A stretch of 64,000 nt of DNA from Betaproteobacteria bacterium LSUCC0117 (GCA_030441535.1 JAUJFZ010000007.1:1-64000); one strand, 5' to 3'; shown: positions 34,190-44,303, counted from the first letter of the stretch. Notes: generated from the sequence alone by a model not told the origin. A program made the numbers and translations.

Positions 34190-37100
34190 TCGTATATAAC
34201 CGTCGCTTCTTGCTGGTGTGCCTGGGCGCACCAGCTCGCAAGCGCGGCGTCGCTGGGGTAAAACCGTACCTGCTCGCCCAGCGCCAAATCACATAGGGCC
34301 TGATCACGCAGCACGCGCAGGCGCACGCGCAAACCGCGGTCGATGTCACCATGCTCGGTGACCTCGCGTTGAGGTGGGAATTCACGCAGCAACCGACTCA
34401 CGTCAGGGGCTTGACCATTGACCTTAACTTGCAGGTATTTACCAAAGCGACAACGCGCATCTGGCAAGCTCCAGAGCTTCTGAACTTTCAGTCGTAACCC
34501 CCCTGAGAAACGATCAGGTTGCGCCACCACTTGCGCCACGACGAACTCATCGTCCTTGATGAGGTGGCGATACTGGTTAAGCATCGCCTCGTCCACCGAC
34601 GCCTCAATAGTGCCACTCTTGTCGTCGAGTTTAAAAATTCCCAATCGGCCTCGTTGCCCATTGATCACCCGCAAATCCGCGACGATACCGGCAAGGACGA
34701 TGGGATCACGCGAGTCCACCAAATCGGCAATTTTCAACTTCACAAAGCGGCGCACCTCACCCGCCACCTCGTCAAACAGGTGACCCGACAAGAAAAAACC
34801 AACAGCCGACTTTTCGTGTGTCAACCGCTCTTTCACACCCCAAGGCACCACCGACACCAATGGTGGTTCTTGCGTGCTGGAGCCGTGGTCATCATCGCCC
34901 ATGTCAAACAGGCCCACTTGATTCGCATTGGCCGCCTGTGCCGCAGCATATTCGAACGCTGTTTCTACACTGGCCAGCAAACTGGCACGGTTGAGGTCAA
35001 TGCTGTCGAAAGCACCGGCCTTGATAAGGGCCTCCACGGTGCGCTTGTTCATGCGTTGCTTGTCGATGCGCGCAGCAAAGTCAAACAAGGACTTGAACGG
35101 GCCATCAGCCTCGCGCGCCGCAACCATTGCCTCAATCGCTTGCTCACCAGTCCCTTTAATCGCACCCAGTCCATAGCGCACCGAACGGTCAGAGACGGGT
35201 TCAAAACGGTAGGTTCCACGGTTCACATCAGGCGACTCAAACGCGATGCCCATGGCTTGCGCATCGGCAAACAAAACACTGAGTTTGTCGGTATCCCCCA
35301 TTTCGATGGTCATATTGGCGGCATAAAACTCGGCGGTGAAATGCACTTTCAACCAAGCCGTGTGATAGGCCAACAATGAGTAAGCAGCAGCGTGCGATTT
35401 GTTAAAACCGTAGCCTGCAAAACTTTCCATCAAATCGAAAATTTCGTCGGCTTTATCTTGAGAAATATTCTGCTTGGCGGCACCCGCTCGGAATAGCTCG
35501 CGCTGCTTGACCATCTCCTCAAGCTTTTTCTTACCCATTGCGCGCCGCAACATGTCCGCGCCACCCAATGAGTAGCCCGCCAGCACCTGCGCCACCTGCA
35601 TCACCTGCTCTTGGTAAACCATGATGCCGTAGGTCTCAGACAGCACAGACTCAACCAAGGGGTGGGGATAGATAACTTCCTCTCGTCCATGCTTCCGAGC
35701 AACAAACGTCGGAATCAAATCCATTGGTCCTGGTCGATAGAGCGCGTTGAGGGCGATCAAATCCTCCAACCGGCTGGGCCGCGCATCTCGCAACATGCCT
35801 TGCATACCTCGGCTTTCGAACTGGAACACAGCCTCTGTTTGACCGCGCGAGAACAACGCATACACCTTCGGATCGTCGATGGGGACCGTCTCGAAACTGA
35901 AATCGGATTGTCCGGGGTGCCGCGCCCGAATGAAGTCGCGGGCCAACTCCAAAATGGTCAGCGTTGCCAGCCCCAAAAAGTCAAACTTAACCAAACCGAC
36001 GTCTTCCACATCGTCTTTGTCAAATTGACTCACCGCCGCATCACTACCGGGTTGTTGGTACAACGGGCAAAAATCAGTCAACTTACCAGGGGCGATCAAC
36101 ACACCCCCAGCGTGCATGCCGACGTTTCGCGTCATGCCTTCAAGCTTTTGCGCCATGTCCAGCAGCGTACGAACGTCTTCCTCACGCTCCAAACGCTCTG
36201 CCAATTGAGGTTCTTGCTTGATCGCCTCTGCGATGGTGATATGGGTGCCCGGCTTGTTTGGGATGAGCTTGGAGATCCCATCGCAAAAGCCGTAGGCAAA
36301 GTCCATCACACGCCCGACGTCTCGAATCGCTGCACGCGCAGCCATTGAACCAAAGGTCGCAATTTGACTGACCGCTTCGCGACCGTATTTTTCCTTCACA
36401 TACTCGATCACACGGTCACGATTCGATTGACAGAAGTCGATATCAAAGTCAGGCATCGAGACCCGCTCGGGGTTCAAGAATCGCTCAAACAGCAAATTGA
36501 ATTCGAGCGGATCGAGATCGGTAATCCCGAGCGCATACGCCACCAAAGAGCCCGCACCCGAGCCACGGCCCGGCCCCACCGGGCAACCATTGTTCTTTGC
36601 CCAAGCGATGAAGTCCCCCACGATCAAGAAGTAGCCCGGGAACCCCATGTTGAGGATGGTGCCAATCTCAAAGTCGAGACGCTCGATGTACCGCGGTGCT
36701 TCGGCGGCACGCTTTTCGGGGTCGGGATAGAGGTGTACCAGTCGGCGCTGGAGGCCCTCATGCGACAACTGCTTGAAGTAGTCCGCCATTGGCATGGGGG
36801 TGCCATCAACCAAGGGGGTCGGAAAATTCGGTAACTGCGGCTTACCCAGCGTCAGCGTCACGTTACAGCGCTTGGCAATCTCGACGCTGTTGTCCAACGC
36901 CGCCGGTAAATCGGCAAATCGCGCCTGCATCTCTTCGGTGGACATGAAGTACTGCTCTCGCGTGAATCGCCGCACCCGCCGGCGATTAGCCAGCATCTCT
37001 CCGTCCGCGATACATACCCGCGCCTCGTGACTCTCATAGTCATCGGGCGCCAAAAACTGCACTGGATGCGTCGCCACAACCGGCAAACCTAAACGCACGG

Positions 37101-37701
37101 CTAGTGGGATACACGCCATCACGTGGCGTTCATCGTCTTCACGACCTGCGCGCTGAATCTCCAAATAAAAACGGTGCGTAAAGGTCTCTGCAAGGCAAAG
37201 CGCCAACTGGCTTGCCCGCGTGTGGTCGCCCGCCATCAGGGCACGACCTACAGGCCCCGCCTGTGCGCCGGACAACACGATGAGGCCTTCATTCAGCTCT
37301 TGTAACCAGGTCCAATGAACGGCCGCTTGATCACGCCCTGAGCCCTGGGTCCATGCGCGCGCCAACAGCTCACAGAGGTTCAAATAGCCTTGGTTGTTTT
37401 GGACCAGAATCAGCAGGCGCGACAAGACAGGAAGTTGACCCGGCAAGGGCGAGTGAGCCTCACCATCCTGCGGCATACCGATCACATTGATGTCCGCACC
37501 GATCAGAGGCTTGACGCCCGCCGCACGCGATTTTTTGTAAAACTTAACCGCTCCAAACAAGTTGTTCAGATCGGTAATGGCCAACGCAGGTTGGTTGTTT
37601 TCAGTCGCTGCTTTGATGGCGTCAGGGACACGAACGGCCCCATCGACGACCGAAAATTCGGTGTGCATCCGCAGATGAACGAAGGGGTGTAGCGTGGTCA
37701 T
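34186..37701 (-). CDS. dnaE: DNA polymerase III alpha subunit
   Basis: A 1,171-residue replicative polymerase. PHP domain at the N-terminus (FVHLRMHTEFSVVDG), polymerase core with GPGRGSGAGSLVAYAL and the catalytic acidic motif PDFDIDFCQSNRDR near residue 420. HhH and OB-fold domains follow, ending with the tau-binding region. Length and motifs mark it as DnaE1, not the mutagenic DnaE2. It is transcribed away from the DUF599 gene and ends in a 4-base overlap with the RND pump. Confidence 0.97.
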   Translation of the reverse strand: MTTLHPFVHLRMHTEFSVVDGAVRVPDAIKAATENNQPALAITDLNNLFGAVKFYKKSRAAGVKPLIGADINVIGMPQDGEAHSPLPGQLPVLSRLLILVQNNQGYLNLCELLARAWTQGSGRDQAAVHWTWLQELNEGLIVLSGAQAGPVGRALMAGDHTRASQLALCLAETFTHRFYLEIQRAGREDDERHVMACIPLAVRLGLPVVATHPVQFLAPDDYESHEARVCIADGEMLANRRRVRRFTREQYFMSTEEMQARFADLPAALDNSVEIAKRCNVTLTLGKPQLPNFPTPLVDGTPMPMADYFKQLSHEGLQRRLVHLYPDPEKRAAEAPRYIERLDFEIGTILNMGFPGYFLIVGDFIAWAKNNGCPVGPGRGSGAGSLVAYALGITDLDPLEFNLLFERFLNPERVSMPDFDIDFCQSNRDRVIEYVKEKYGREAVSQIATFGSMAARAAIRDVGRVMDFAYGFCDGISKLIPNKPGTHITIAEAIKQEPQLAERLEREEDVRTLLDMAQKLEGMTRNVGMHAGGVLIAPGKLTDFCPLYQQPGSDAAVSQFDKDDVEDVGLVKFDFLGLATLTILELARDFIRARHPGQSDFSFETVPIDDPKVYALFSRGQTEAVFQFESRGMQGMLRDARPSRLEDLIALNALYRPGPMDLIPTFVARKHGREEVIYPHPLVESVLSETYGIMVYQEQVMQVAQVLAGYSLGGADMLRRAMGKKKLEEMVKQRELFRAGAAKQNISQDKADEIFDLMESFAGYGFNKSHAAAYSLLAYHTAWLKVHFTAEFYAANMTIEMGDTDKLSVLFADAQAMGIAFESPDVNRGTYRFEPVSDRSVRYGLGAIKGTGEQAIEAMVAAREADGPFKSLFDFAARIDKQRMNKRTVEALIKAGAFDSIDLNRASLLASVETAFEYAAAQAANANQVGLFDMGDDDHGSSTQEPPLVSVVPWGVKERLTHEKSAVGFFLSGHLFDEVAGEVRRFVKLKIADLVDSRDPIVLAGIVADLRVINGQRGRLGIFKLDDKSGTIEASVDEAMLNQYRHLIKDDEFVVAQVVAQPDRFSGGLRLKVQKLWSLPDARCRFGKYLQVKVNGQAPDVSRLLREFPPQREVTEHGDIDRGLRVRLRVLRDQALCDLALGEQVRFYPSDAALASWCAQAHQQEATVIYD

Positions 37702-37775
37702 TCGCCCTATTTTAGAGACTTGTTTTCCGGGTGGAACACCCCGCGGTTCAGATCGCGAAATTTAACCGCAAAGGC

Positions 37776-38471
37776 TTATTTCGTTAAGACGTCAAGCACG
37801 TCCGAACGGAACTCGCGTCGGTACAAAATAAACACCACTGCCGCGCTCCCCAAAATAAATGCAGGCCCAGAGAAGACCCACGCCATTGCGGCAAAACTCA
37901 TGTAGTACGCCCGCAAGCCGCTGTTGAAGGCCTCGGCCGCCAACCCCACCAGTGCGCTGGCACGTTTAGCGTGCTTTTCACGGTCGAAAGTGCCATCGGC
38001 AAACGCCGCGGGCGGCGGCATTGACCCGATTGCCAAGGCCACAAAGGTATAGAGGCGCATTGACCAACTGAAACGGAAGAACGCGTAAACAAAAATCCCA
38101 ATTAGCAGGAGTAGCTTGAGGTCAAACACCTCCACACTGGTGCTCCGCACAAAAGGAATGCCTTCCACCAAGGCATTGACGCGGTCAGATGCGCCCATGA
38201 CGGCCAAAAGACCACCGATGATAATGATCGTCGTCGAGGAAAAAAACGTGGGCGTTGCAGAGAGGTTTTGCGTGATCAAACCATCCAGCATGCGGGGATC
38301 ACGGTCAGTGGCCTGCAACAGCCAGTAATGGCGGTAAACATTGGTTCGGTGCAGCAGTGTGGTGCCATCAGCGTGGCCCCGCCCTGCGTACCAGGCATAG
38401 CCCGCCCAGCTTCCAAAGAAGGCTAAGAGGGCTATCCAATCAATCAGCGGGAGAAACTCAAATACGCTCAT
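37776..38471 (-). CDS. DUF599 family membrane protein
   Basis: A 231-residue predicted inner-membrane protein with about four hydrophobic segments (near residues 10-27, 78-94, 120-145 and 190-215). The sequence fits DUF599 (for example NRDPRMLDGLITQNLSATPTFFSSTT at about 55-80). Function unknown. It lies 16 bases downstream of a flavodoxin gene on the same strand and upstream of dnaE, and is probably part of a flavodoxin-DUF599 transcript. Confidence 0.88.
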   Translation of the reverse strand: MSVFEFLPLIDWIALLAFFGSWAGYAWYAGRGHADGTTLLHRTNVYRHYWLLQATDRDPRMLDGLITQNLSATPTFFSSTTIIIIGGLLAVMGASDRVNALVEGIPFVRSTSVEVFDLKLLLLIGIFVYAFFRFSWSMRLYTFVALAIGSMPPPAAFADGTFDREKHAKRASALVGLAAEAFNSGLRAYYMSFAAMAWVFSGPAFILGSAAVVFILYRREFRSDVLDVLTK

Positions 38472-38487
38472 GCGAGCATCTTATAAG

Positions 38488-39021
38488 TTAGACGGCCAAT
38501 TTGCCCGCAATTTCCGCTACTCGGGCACCATATTTTTTGGCGGTCTCGAGATCTCCGTCAGGAATCGCGGCAGCAGACTCGGTATTACCCACCTGCGCCA
38601 TCAAGCCTGAGTTGGAGCCCAAACGGTTGATCGTGCCGTCCCCCATCTCGGCTTGCCCCACCCACACCATGCCGTGCTGCATAGCGAGCGTGATGAAGTA
38701 TTGAATGGTTGAGAGCTTGTCGCCACTGAGGTGACCAGAAATAGTGAAACCACCCGCGACTTTGCCCTGCCACTTGCCGGCGAACCAGCGCTTTGAAGAC
38801 AGATCTGCAAACTTCTTGAACTGCCATGCAGCCATACCCATGTAGGTTGGCGATCCCATGATGATGGCATCAACCGCGTCCAATGTTTCCCATTGCGCAT
38901 CGGTGAGATTACCGTCCGCATCGATTTCGATGAGGGGCGCACCTGCACCCTGGGCGACGTATTCCGCCACACGCTGTGTGTGCCCGTAGCCTGAGAAATA
39001 AACGACTGCTGTTTGAGCCAT
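38488..39021 (-). CDS. flavodoxin / NADPH-dependent FMN reductase-like protein
   Basis: A 177-residue flavodoxin-fold protein. The FMN phosphate loop is SGYGHTQRVAEYV at about 10-22, and the second flavin loop is GSPTYMGMAAWQFKKF near residue 56. This fits WrbA/NAD(P)H:quinone-reductase-like enzymes, cytosolic, that make two-electron reductions of quinones. It lies downstream of two pirin genes; together they suggest a redox or electrophile stress unit controlled by the divergent LysR. Substrate unknown. Confidence 0.88.
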   Translation of the reverse strand: MAQTAVVYFSGYGHTQRVAEYVAQGAGAPLIEIDADGNLTDAQWETLDAVDAIIMGSPTYMGMAAWQFKKFADLSSKRWFAGKWQGKVAGGFTISGHLSGDKLSTIQYFITLAMQHGMVWVGQAEMGDGTINRLGSNSGLMAQVGNTESAAAIPDGDLETAKKYGARVAEIAGKLAV

Positions 39022-39097
39022 GAAAAGTCCTATGAGAAAGGTTGATGAAAAAAGATTGCAGTCGGTAAGTTGAAGGTCGAAATTGAAAAATCAAGTG

Positions 39098-40000
39098 TCA
39101 ACCACGAGAGAAAGAAGCGTTAAGTTCACCCATCGCGCCGTCTTGATAGGCTTGGATGTAATTGACGATGTCTTGTTTGGTATTGCCGGTAAAGGGGCCA
39201 TGGGGAAAGACGGGTTCATTCAGTGGCTTACCGTGAAACAAAACACCACGTAAACCAGCGGCACCCGCATGCAGCTGCACAAAGGGCACCTCGGATTGGT
39301 TGGCACCCGCCCACAAAACGGAGACCGGTTGACTAACCGTTTGATCGCCAACCACCAAATCACCGGCGTGCCATATGAAGAAAACGTTATGGTCGACCGG
39401 TACCGGCAGGCGAACCTGCCCGTTAGCATCAACCGTGACGTCCAGAATGCCCACATGTGTCGCCCAACGCGGGTCGTCGTCGATGGGGGAATGGGCGGTG
39501 CTCCCGGGTAACGATCCAGCGACAGCCACCACGGTCGCATCATCGACCCGGCCTGCTGGCATGGCGTCACGCTTAACCTTGAACACCGCGGCGTCCATGT
39601 ACTTCTTCTGCTTCGCCATGTTGACAAAAATTTGCAAGCCAACGGCGGGTTGACCAATCACTGAGGGCGTTTCCTCATGAATGATGCCTTTGCCGGCCTG
39701 CGTCCAGTGCAGATCGCCTGCTTCGATGATGGAGTCGTCACCCATCGAGTCCCGGTTACGCACGCCGCCCGGCGAGTCGCTGAACAGCAATGTGATTGCA
39801 CTCATACCACCGTGCGGGTGGGGCAAGAAAAAGCATTCGGGCATGTTGAACGCATCGATTCCCAAAAAAGGATCGATCAGCGCGGCGGGCTCAACCCTCA
39901 GCATGTGCGCAAAAGTCTTTGCATCAAACGCGTGGTGCGGCATTTCGCTCACACGGGCAATGGCGCGCGCGGCCGCTTGTTGGTCAATGTCAGTCGTCAT
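39098..40000 (-). CDS. pirin family protein
   Basis: A 300-residue bicupin of the pirin family. Metal ligands are visible in the N-terminal cupin (PHPHGGMSAI and a later HEE). Bacterial pirins act as quercetin 2,3-dioxygenases or as redox-sensing partners of metabolic enzymes. The start at 40000 is set by AAGGAG lying seven bases upstream; an in-frame ATG at 40033 abuts the previous gene. Second gene of a pirin pair. Confidence 0.9.
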   Translation of the reverse strand: MTTDIDQQAAARAIARVSEMPHHAFDAKTFAHMLRVEPAALIDPFLGIDAFNMPECFFLPHPHGGMSAITLLFSDSPGGVRNRDSMGDDSIIEAGDLHWTQAGKGIIHEETPSVIGQPAVGLQIFVNMAKQKKYMDAAVFKVKRDAMPAGRVDDATVVAVAGSLPGSTAHSPIDDDPRWATHVGILDVTVDANGQVRLPVPVDHNVFFIWHAGDLVVGDQTVSQPVSVLWAGANQSEVPFVQLHAGAAGLRGVLFHGKPLNEPVFPHGPFTGNTKQDIVNYIQAYQDGAMGELNASFSRG

Positions 40001-40033
40001 AGCAGGCTCCTTGTTTTGAGTTGCGTTGGGCAT

Positions 40034-40735
40034 TTACGCGGCGAGGTCAAACAACAGGACCTCGGCGTCCTTACCACCTTCAAATTTCAAGTCGGATTCA
40101 TCGGCAACCAATAGACCATCGCCTTGGTTCAGCGCATGACCGCCGACCGACACATTGCCGCGCACCACCTGCACGTAGGCTTTACGCTGTGGGTTGAGTG
40201 CAATCGACGTCGCTTCAGCGCCATCAAACAGGCCGCTGTATATCCGGGCATCGCTGTGAATCGTCACCGCACCATCGGCTCCGGCCGGGTCTGCGACGAG
40301 GCACAGCCGGCCCCGCTTGGTGTCCGCTGTGAAGTGTTTTTGCTCGTAGCTGGGTTGAATTCCTGCCGTGTGGGGCAACAACCAGATTTGCAAGAAATGC
40401 GTCTCCTGGTTGGCCGCGTGGTTGAACTCACTGTGCATCACACCGGTGCCCGCGCTCATCCGTTGCACGTCACCTGGGGGGATACCGGTCACGTTGCCCA
40501 TGTTGTCTTTGTGTGCCAAGTTACCCGAGATCACATAGCTGACGATTTCCATGTCTTGGTGACCATGGGTACCAAAGCCGGTTCCGGCCGCGATGCGGTC
40601 TTCATTGATGACGCGCAAATTACCCCACCCCATGAACTGGGGATCAAAGTAGGAGGCAAAGGAGAACGTGTGCTGACTCTTTAGCCAACCGTGATCGGCT
40701 TGGCCTCGCTCGGCCGCGCGACGAATTTGCAACAT
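40034..40735 (-). CDS. pirin family protein (YhhW-like)
   Basis: A 233-residue pirin close in layout to E. coli YhhW, a quercetin 2,3-dioxygenase in vitro. The metal-binding cupin residues are in GFGTHGHQDMEIVSY and GVMHSEFNH. The ATG at 40735 has AAAGGA upstream and gives the usual N-terminus MLQIRRA; a longer reading to 40777 is rejected. It is the first gene of the pirin-pirin-flavodoxin-DUF599 set, divergent from a LysR-type regulator that is its likely controller. Confidence 0.92.
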   Translation of the reverse strand: MLQIRRAAERGQADHGWLKSQHTFSFASYFDPQFMGWGNLRVINEDRIAAGTGFGTHGHQDMEIVSYVISGNLAHKDNMGNVTGIPPGDVQRMSAGTGVMHSEFNHAANQETHFLQIWLLPHTAGIQPSYEQKHFTADTKRGRLCLVADPAGADGAVTIHSDARIYSGLFDGAEATSIALNPQRKAYVQVVRGNVSVGGHALNQGDGLLVADESDLKFEGGKDAEVLLFDLAA

Positions 40736-40867
40736 GACGACATTCCTTTCAGGCTTTAATTTGCACGTTTGAGCCAACGCAGGAGCCTGATTTTACGGAC
40801 TATCATCCAAATAATTATGCAATAAATTGTAGAATATCATCAAATATTTTGAATATGCAGGCGCCAC
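40736..40867. promoter_or_regulatory. divergent pirin / LysR control region
   Basis: A 132-base region whose part next to the LysR gene (about 40790-40857) is strongly AT-rich. It contains ATTATGCAATAAAT, which fits the LysR T-N11-A dyad form, and CAAATATTTTG. Regulation of the pirin operon from here by the divergent LysR protein is the usual arrangement. Confidence 0.45.
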
Positions 40868-41797
40868 ATGACAAACTACCGCAATGCCTTGTCGCCAGAA
40901 AATCTGCACCTGCTCGCTACCGTAGCCAGCGAAGGGAGCTTGGCTGCTGCCGCCCGTCAACTGGGCCTGGTGCCCAGCGCGCTCACCTACCGGTTACGAC
41001 AAATGGAGGAGCAGCTCGACGTCCTGTTGGTGGATCGTTCCTCCAGACGAGCCCAACTCACGCCTGCGGGTCACGCACTCAAAGATGCAAGCGCCCACTT
41101 ATTGACCGAACTGGAGTCAGTGGCACTGCGCGTCAAGCGCGTGGCCACCGGTTGGGAGGCGCAATTGGTCATCGTGGCAGACGATGTGATCAATAAAACA
41201 CCGCTCCTGGAGTTGCTCGATGCGTTCTACCAGCTCGGTGCGCCGACGCGTATCAAGTTGCAAGTGGAAACACTCAGCGGCACCACCGAGTCGCTCACCA
41301 GCGGCGTCTCGGACTTGGCGCTCGGCATCATGTCAGAGACGGCACAGTTCGCAGGGATTCGACATGCCCCGCTCGGCGATGTGCCATTTGTGTTCGCCGT
41401 CGCCAAGCACCACCCATTAGCCGATGCCCCAGAGCCATTGACCGATGCCCAGCGGGCACCGTATCGCGTCGTCAGCGTCGCCGACTCCGGCGCTGGTGGG
41501 AGCGCGATCAGCGTGGGCATTTTGGCGGGACAAGACACCTTGGCGGTGCCCAGCATGGCATTGAAATTGGCCGCGCAACTGGCTGGTTTAGGCTGCGGTT
41601 ACCTTCCCGAACCGCTGGCGAGACCCCACATCGCCAGTGGGGCGTTGATGGCGAAAGCAGTGGAGCAACCTGCGCGCATCGCCCGTGTCGCTTACGCGTG
41701 GCGCGCTGCCTCGAATGGCCAAACAGGCCGCGCCCTGCAATGGTGGCTGGACCAATTGAAGCACCCGGCAACCCGCGCAGCACTCAGCGGCGGTTAG
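40868..41797 (+). CDS. LysR-family transcriptional regulator
   Basis: A 309-residue LysR-type regulator: winged helix-turn-helix at about 10-70 (ASEGSLAAAARQLGLVPSALTYRLRQME) and a periplasmic-binding-like effector domain from about 95. Related to YhaJ/LrhA-style regulators that sit next to pirin genes and respond to electrophilic or aromatic compounds. It is divergent from the pirin operon. The effector is unknown. Confidence 0.93.
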   Translation: MTNYRNALSPENLHLLATVASEGSLAAAARQLGLVPSALTYRLRQMEEQLDVLLVDRSSRRAQLTPAGHALKDASAHLLTELESVALRVKRVATGWEAQLVIVADDVINKTPLLELLDAFYQLGAPTRIKLQVETLSGTTESLTSGVSDLALGIMSETAQFAGIRHAPLGDVPFVFAVAKHHPLADAPEPLTDAQRAPYRVVSVADSGAGGSAISVGILAGQDTLAVPSMALKLAAQLAGLGCGYLPEPLARPHIASGALMAKAVEQPARIARVAYAWRAASNGQTGRALQWWLDQLKHPATRAALSGG

Positions 41798-41814
41798 TGC
41801 GTCGCGTCAGGGTT

Positions 41815-41820
41815 TAAAAT
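41815..41820 (+). promoter_or_regulatory. -10 element TAAAAT upstream of SulP gene
   Basis: GGTTTAAAATACAG about 115 bases before the SulP start. The long leader that follows has no recognised riboswitch. No convincing -35. Confidence 0.35.
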
Positions 41821-41933
41821 ACAGCCCTTCACAGCGCCCAGCGCGTCACCTCCTCCTCTCGCGCGTCGGGTCTCCCCTACCCTGCACCTTGCCAACCGGC
41901 TGCCCAGCGGGCAACCTTGCACGAATCACTCGT

Positions 41934-43406
41934 ATGAATCAGCTTCGCCAAGAATGGCTCTCGAACACCCGTAACGACCTGCTCGCCGGACTCGTTGTCG
42001 CCCTCGCCCTCATTCCTGAGGCGATCGCATTCTCAATCATCGCCGGCGTTGATCCCAAGGTGGGGTTGTATGCCTCGTTTTGTATCGCCTTCGTCAGTGC
42101 GTTCATGGGCGGCCGTCCGGGCATGATTTCGGCAGCCACCGGGGCAATGGCCTTGCTGATGGTGGTGCTGGTTAAAACCCATGGTTTGCAATACCTGTTG
42201 GGCGCCACGATCCTGACGGGGTTGCTTCAAATATTGGCCGGCTGGCTGCACTTGGGCACATTGATGCGATTCGTCTCGCGCTCGGTCATCACTGGATTTG
42301 TCAACGCCCTGGCTATTCTGATTTTCATGGCGCAATTGCCGGAATTGATCAATGTCAGTTGGGTGGTGTACGCCATGACGGCTGCGGGTTTGGGCATCAT
42401 TTACCTGTTTCCCCTGCTGACCAAAAGTATCCCGTCGCCATTGGTCACCATCGTGGTGTTAACGGCTGTCGCAATCGGGTTTGGGCTCGATATCCGAACG
42501 GTCGGTGACATGGGTGAACTGCCTGATAGCCTGCCCGTCTTTTTATTCCCCGACATGCCGCTCAACTGGGAAACCTTGACCATCATTTTCCCAGTCTCGG
42601 CAACCATGGCGGTGGTCGGCTTGTTGGAGTCGATGATGACGGCCTCAATCGTTGATGACCTGACCGATACCCCCAGCGACAAAAACCGCGAATGTGTGGG
42701 TCAAGGCCTGTCGAATATCTTCTCGGGTTTCATGGGGGGTATGGCTGGTTGCGCCATGATTGGGCAATCCGTCATCAACGTGAAATCCGGCGGACGTGGA
42801 CGCTTGTCCACCCTTACCGCGGGCGTTTTGCTGTTGATCATGGTGGTGTTTTTAGGAGACTGGGTTGCGCGCATTCCCATGGCCGCGCTGGTCGCCGTCA
42901 TGATCATGGTGTCAATCGGCACCTTCAATTGGGCGTCGATCCGCAACCTTGGCACCAACCCAAAAAGCTCCAGCGTGGTGATGTTGGCCACCGTTGTGGT
43001 GGTCGTCGCCACACACGATTTGGCCAAGGGCGTGCTGGTGGGCGTGCTGCTCTCAGGATTTTTCTTCGCCCACAAAGTGGGACGCGTGTTGCATGTCAGC
43101 TCGCAGGCTGACGCGGACGGCACCGCACGCGCTTACACCATCACGGGACAGGTATTCTTCGCGTCGAGTGAGCGATTTGTAAACGCCTTTGACTACCGCG
43201 AGGTCATTGACGCCGTGCGCATCGATGTCTCACAAGCTCACTTCTGGGATGTCACTGCGGTGAGTGCACTCGACAAAGTGGTCACCAAATTCCGCCGAGA
43301 AGGCACCGATGTCGAAGTGATCGGACTCAACGAGGCCAGCGCGACGTTGATCGACCGCTTTGGCACCCATGACAAAGGCGACGCCGCACCTGCCAGCGCG
43401 CACTAA
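41934..43406 (+). CDS. SulP/SLC26 family anion transporter with STAS domain
   Basis: A 490-residue inner-membrane transporter of the SulP family. It has 10-14 hydrophobic segments in the first 375 residues, with the family signature near GLVVALALIPEAIAFSIIAGVDP. A cytosolic STAS domain lies at about 395-475. Members carry sulfate, bicarbonate, dicarboxylates or molybdate; specificity is not readable here. The ATG at 41934 is used; an upstream TTG reading is rejected. It is followed 12 bases later by a universal stress protein, a pairing seen in other proteobacteria. Confidence 0.93.
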   Translation: MNQLRQEWLSNTRNDLLAGLVVALALIPEAIAFSIIAGVDPKVGLYASFCIAFVSAFMGGRPGMISAATGAMALLMVVLVKTHGLQYLLGATILTGLLQILAGWLHLGTLMRFVSRSVITGFVNALAILIFMAQLPELINVSWVVYAMTAAGLGIIYLFPLLTKSIPSPLVTIVVLTAVAIGFGLDIRTVGDMGELPDSLPVFLFPDMPLNWETLTIIFPVSATMAVVGLLESMMTASIVDDLTDTPSDKNRECVGQGLSNIFSGFMGGMAGCAMIGQSVINVKSGGRGRLSTLTAGVLLLIMVVFLGDWVARIPMAALVAVMIMVSIGTFNWASIRNLGTNPKSSSVVMLATVVVVVATHDLAKGVLVGVLLSGFFFAHKVGRVLHVSSQADADGTARAYTITGQVFFASSERFVNAFDYREVIDAVRIDVSQAHFWDVTAVSALDKVVTKFRREGTDVEVIGLNEASATLIDRFGTHDKGDAAPASAH

Positions 43407-43418
43407 AGGGGATACCGA

Positions 43419-44303
43419 ATGCTCGATACACATCAAAAAATCATTGCCACCGTTGACCAATCCGACCACAGTGAGGGCGTTGCAGGGGGTGCCATCTGGG
43501 CGGCCAGTCGGCTCAACGCGCCGGTGGAGTTTCTTCATGTCCTCGACCGCCATTTGGAGCGCGCTGAAAGCGAGGATCACAGTGGCGCGCTGGGTATGGA
43601 TGCCCAAGAAACACTGCTTGAATCCCTGTCGCAAGAGGATGCCTCGCGCAGTAAGATGGCGCGCGAGCAAGGACGTTTGTTTTTAAACAAACTCCGCGGC
43701 CACGCCGCCGCGCAAGGCCTTGCAAATATGGATACCCGTTTGCGCCACGGACGTCTCACAGAGACCTTACTGGAGTTGGCGCCAACCGCAGGGCTGGTCG
43801 TCATCGGGCGACAAGGCGAGACCACCATCAAGGCAGGACAAGCCACTGCCGTCAGCCGAACCGTGAACGAATTGATTCATGCGCTACCAGTACCGGTGCT
43901 GTTGAACCTCAAGACCTTCACGCCCCCCAAACACGTATTGGTGGCATTTGATGGGCGACGGGCCACGCGCGATGCGGTTCGCGCCATCGCCACCAGCCCT
44001 TTACTTGCCGGGCAATCCATTCATCTGTTGATGGCGGGTCGAACCGGTGGTGGTTTGCAGCGAGACCAAGACAAACAACTGGAATGGGCGCATACGCTGC
44101 TGACAGCGAATGGGTTTTCAGTAACCACCGAGCGAAAGCCGCTAGAGGCTGCGATCGCGATTGCCGGTCATCTGCGCACGCAACCGGTCGATTTATTGGT
44201 GATGGGAGTCGGTAAGCGCTCGGCCATTCGTCAATGGTTTCGGAGCAGCGATACCGCCGAGATTCTGCGTGTCAGTCAGGTTGCGACCTTGATCGTCCGC
44301 TAA
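43419..44303 (+). CDS. universal stress protein, tandem UspA domains
   Basis: A 294-residue protein made of two UspA domains, about 1-150 and 162-294. The second carries the ATP-binding-like segment VMGVGKRSAIRQWF near the C-terminus, and the first has VVIGRQGETT at the matching place. It is probably co-transcribed with the SulP transporter and may modulate it under stress. Its stop codon shares bases with the convergent DUF6172 gene (CTAA at 44300-44303). Confidence 0.92.
   Translation: MLDTHQKIIATVDQSDHSEGVAGGAIWAASRLNAPVEFLHVLDRHLERAESEDHSGALGMDAQETLLESLSQEDASRSKMAREQGRLFLNKLRGHAAAQGLANMDTRLRHGRLTETLLELAPTAGLVVIGRQGETTIKAGQATAVSRTVNELIHALPVPVLLNLKTFTPPKHVLVAFDGRRATRDAVRAIATSPLLAGQSIHLLMAGRTGGGLQRDQDKQLEWAHTLLTANGFSVTTERKPLEAAIAIAGHLRTQPVDLLVMGVGKRSAIRQWFRSSDTAEILRVSQVATLIVR

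Noticed and set aside
34519..35379. 286-codon open frame antisense to dnaE
   Set aside because: No domain, no ribosome site, and full overlap with conserved DnaE sequence.
34186..37701. Error-prone DnaE2 polymerase
   Set aside because: PHP motifs, length and C-terminal region fit replicative DnaE1; no imuA or imuB nearby.
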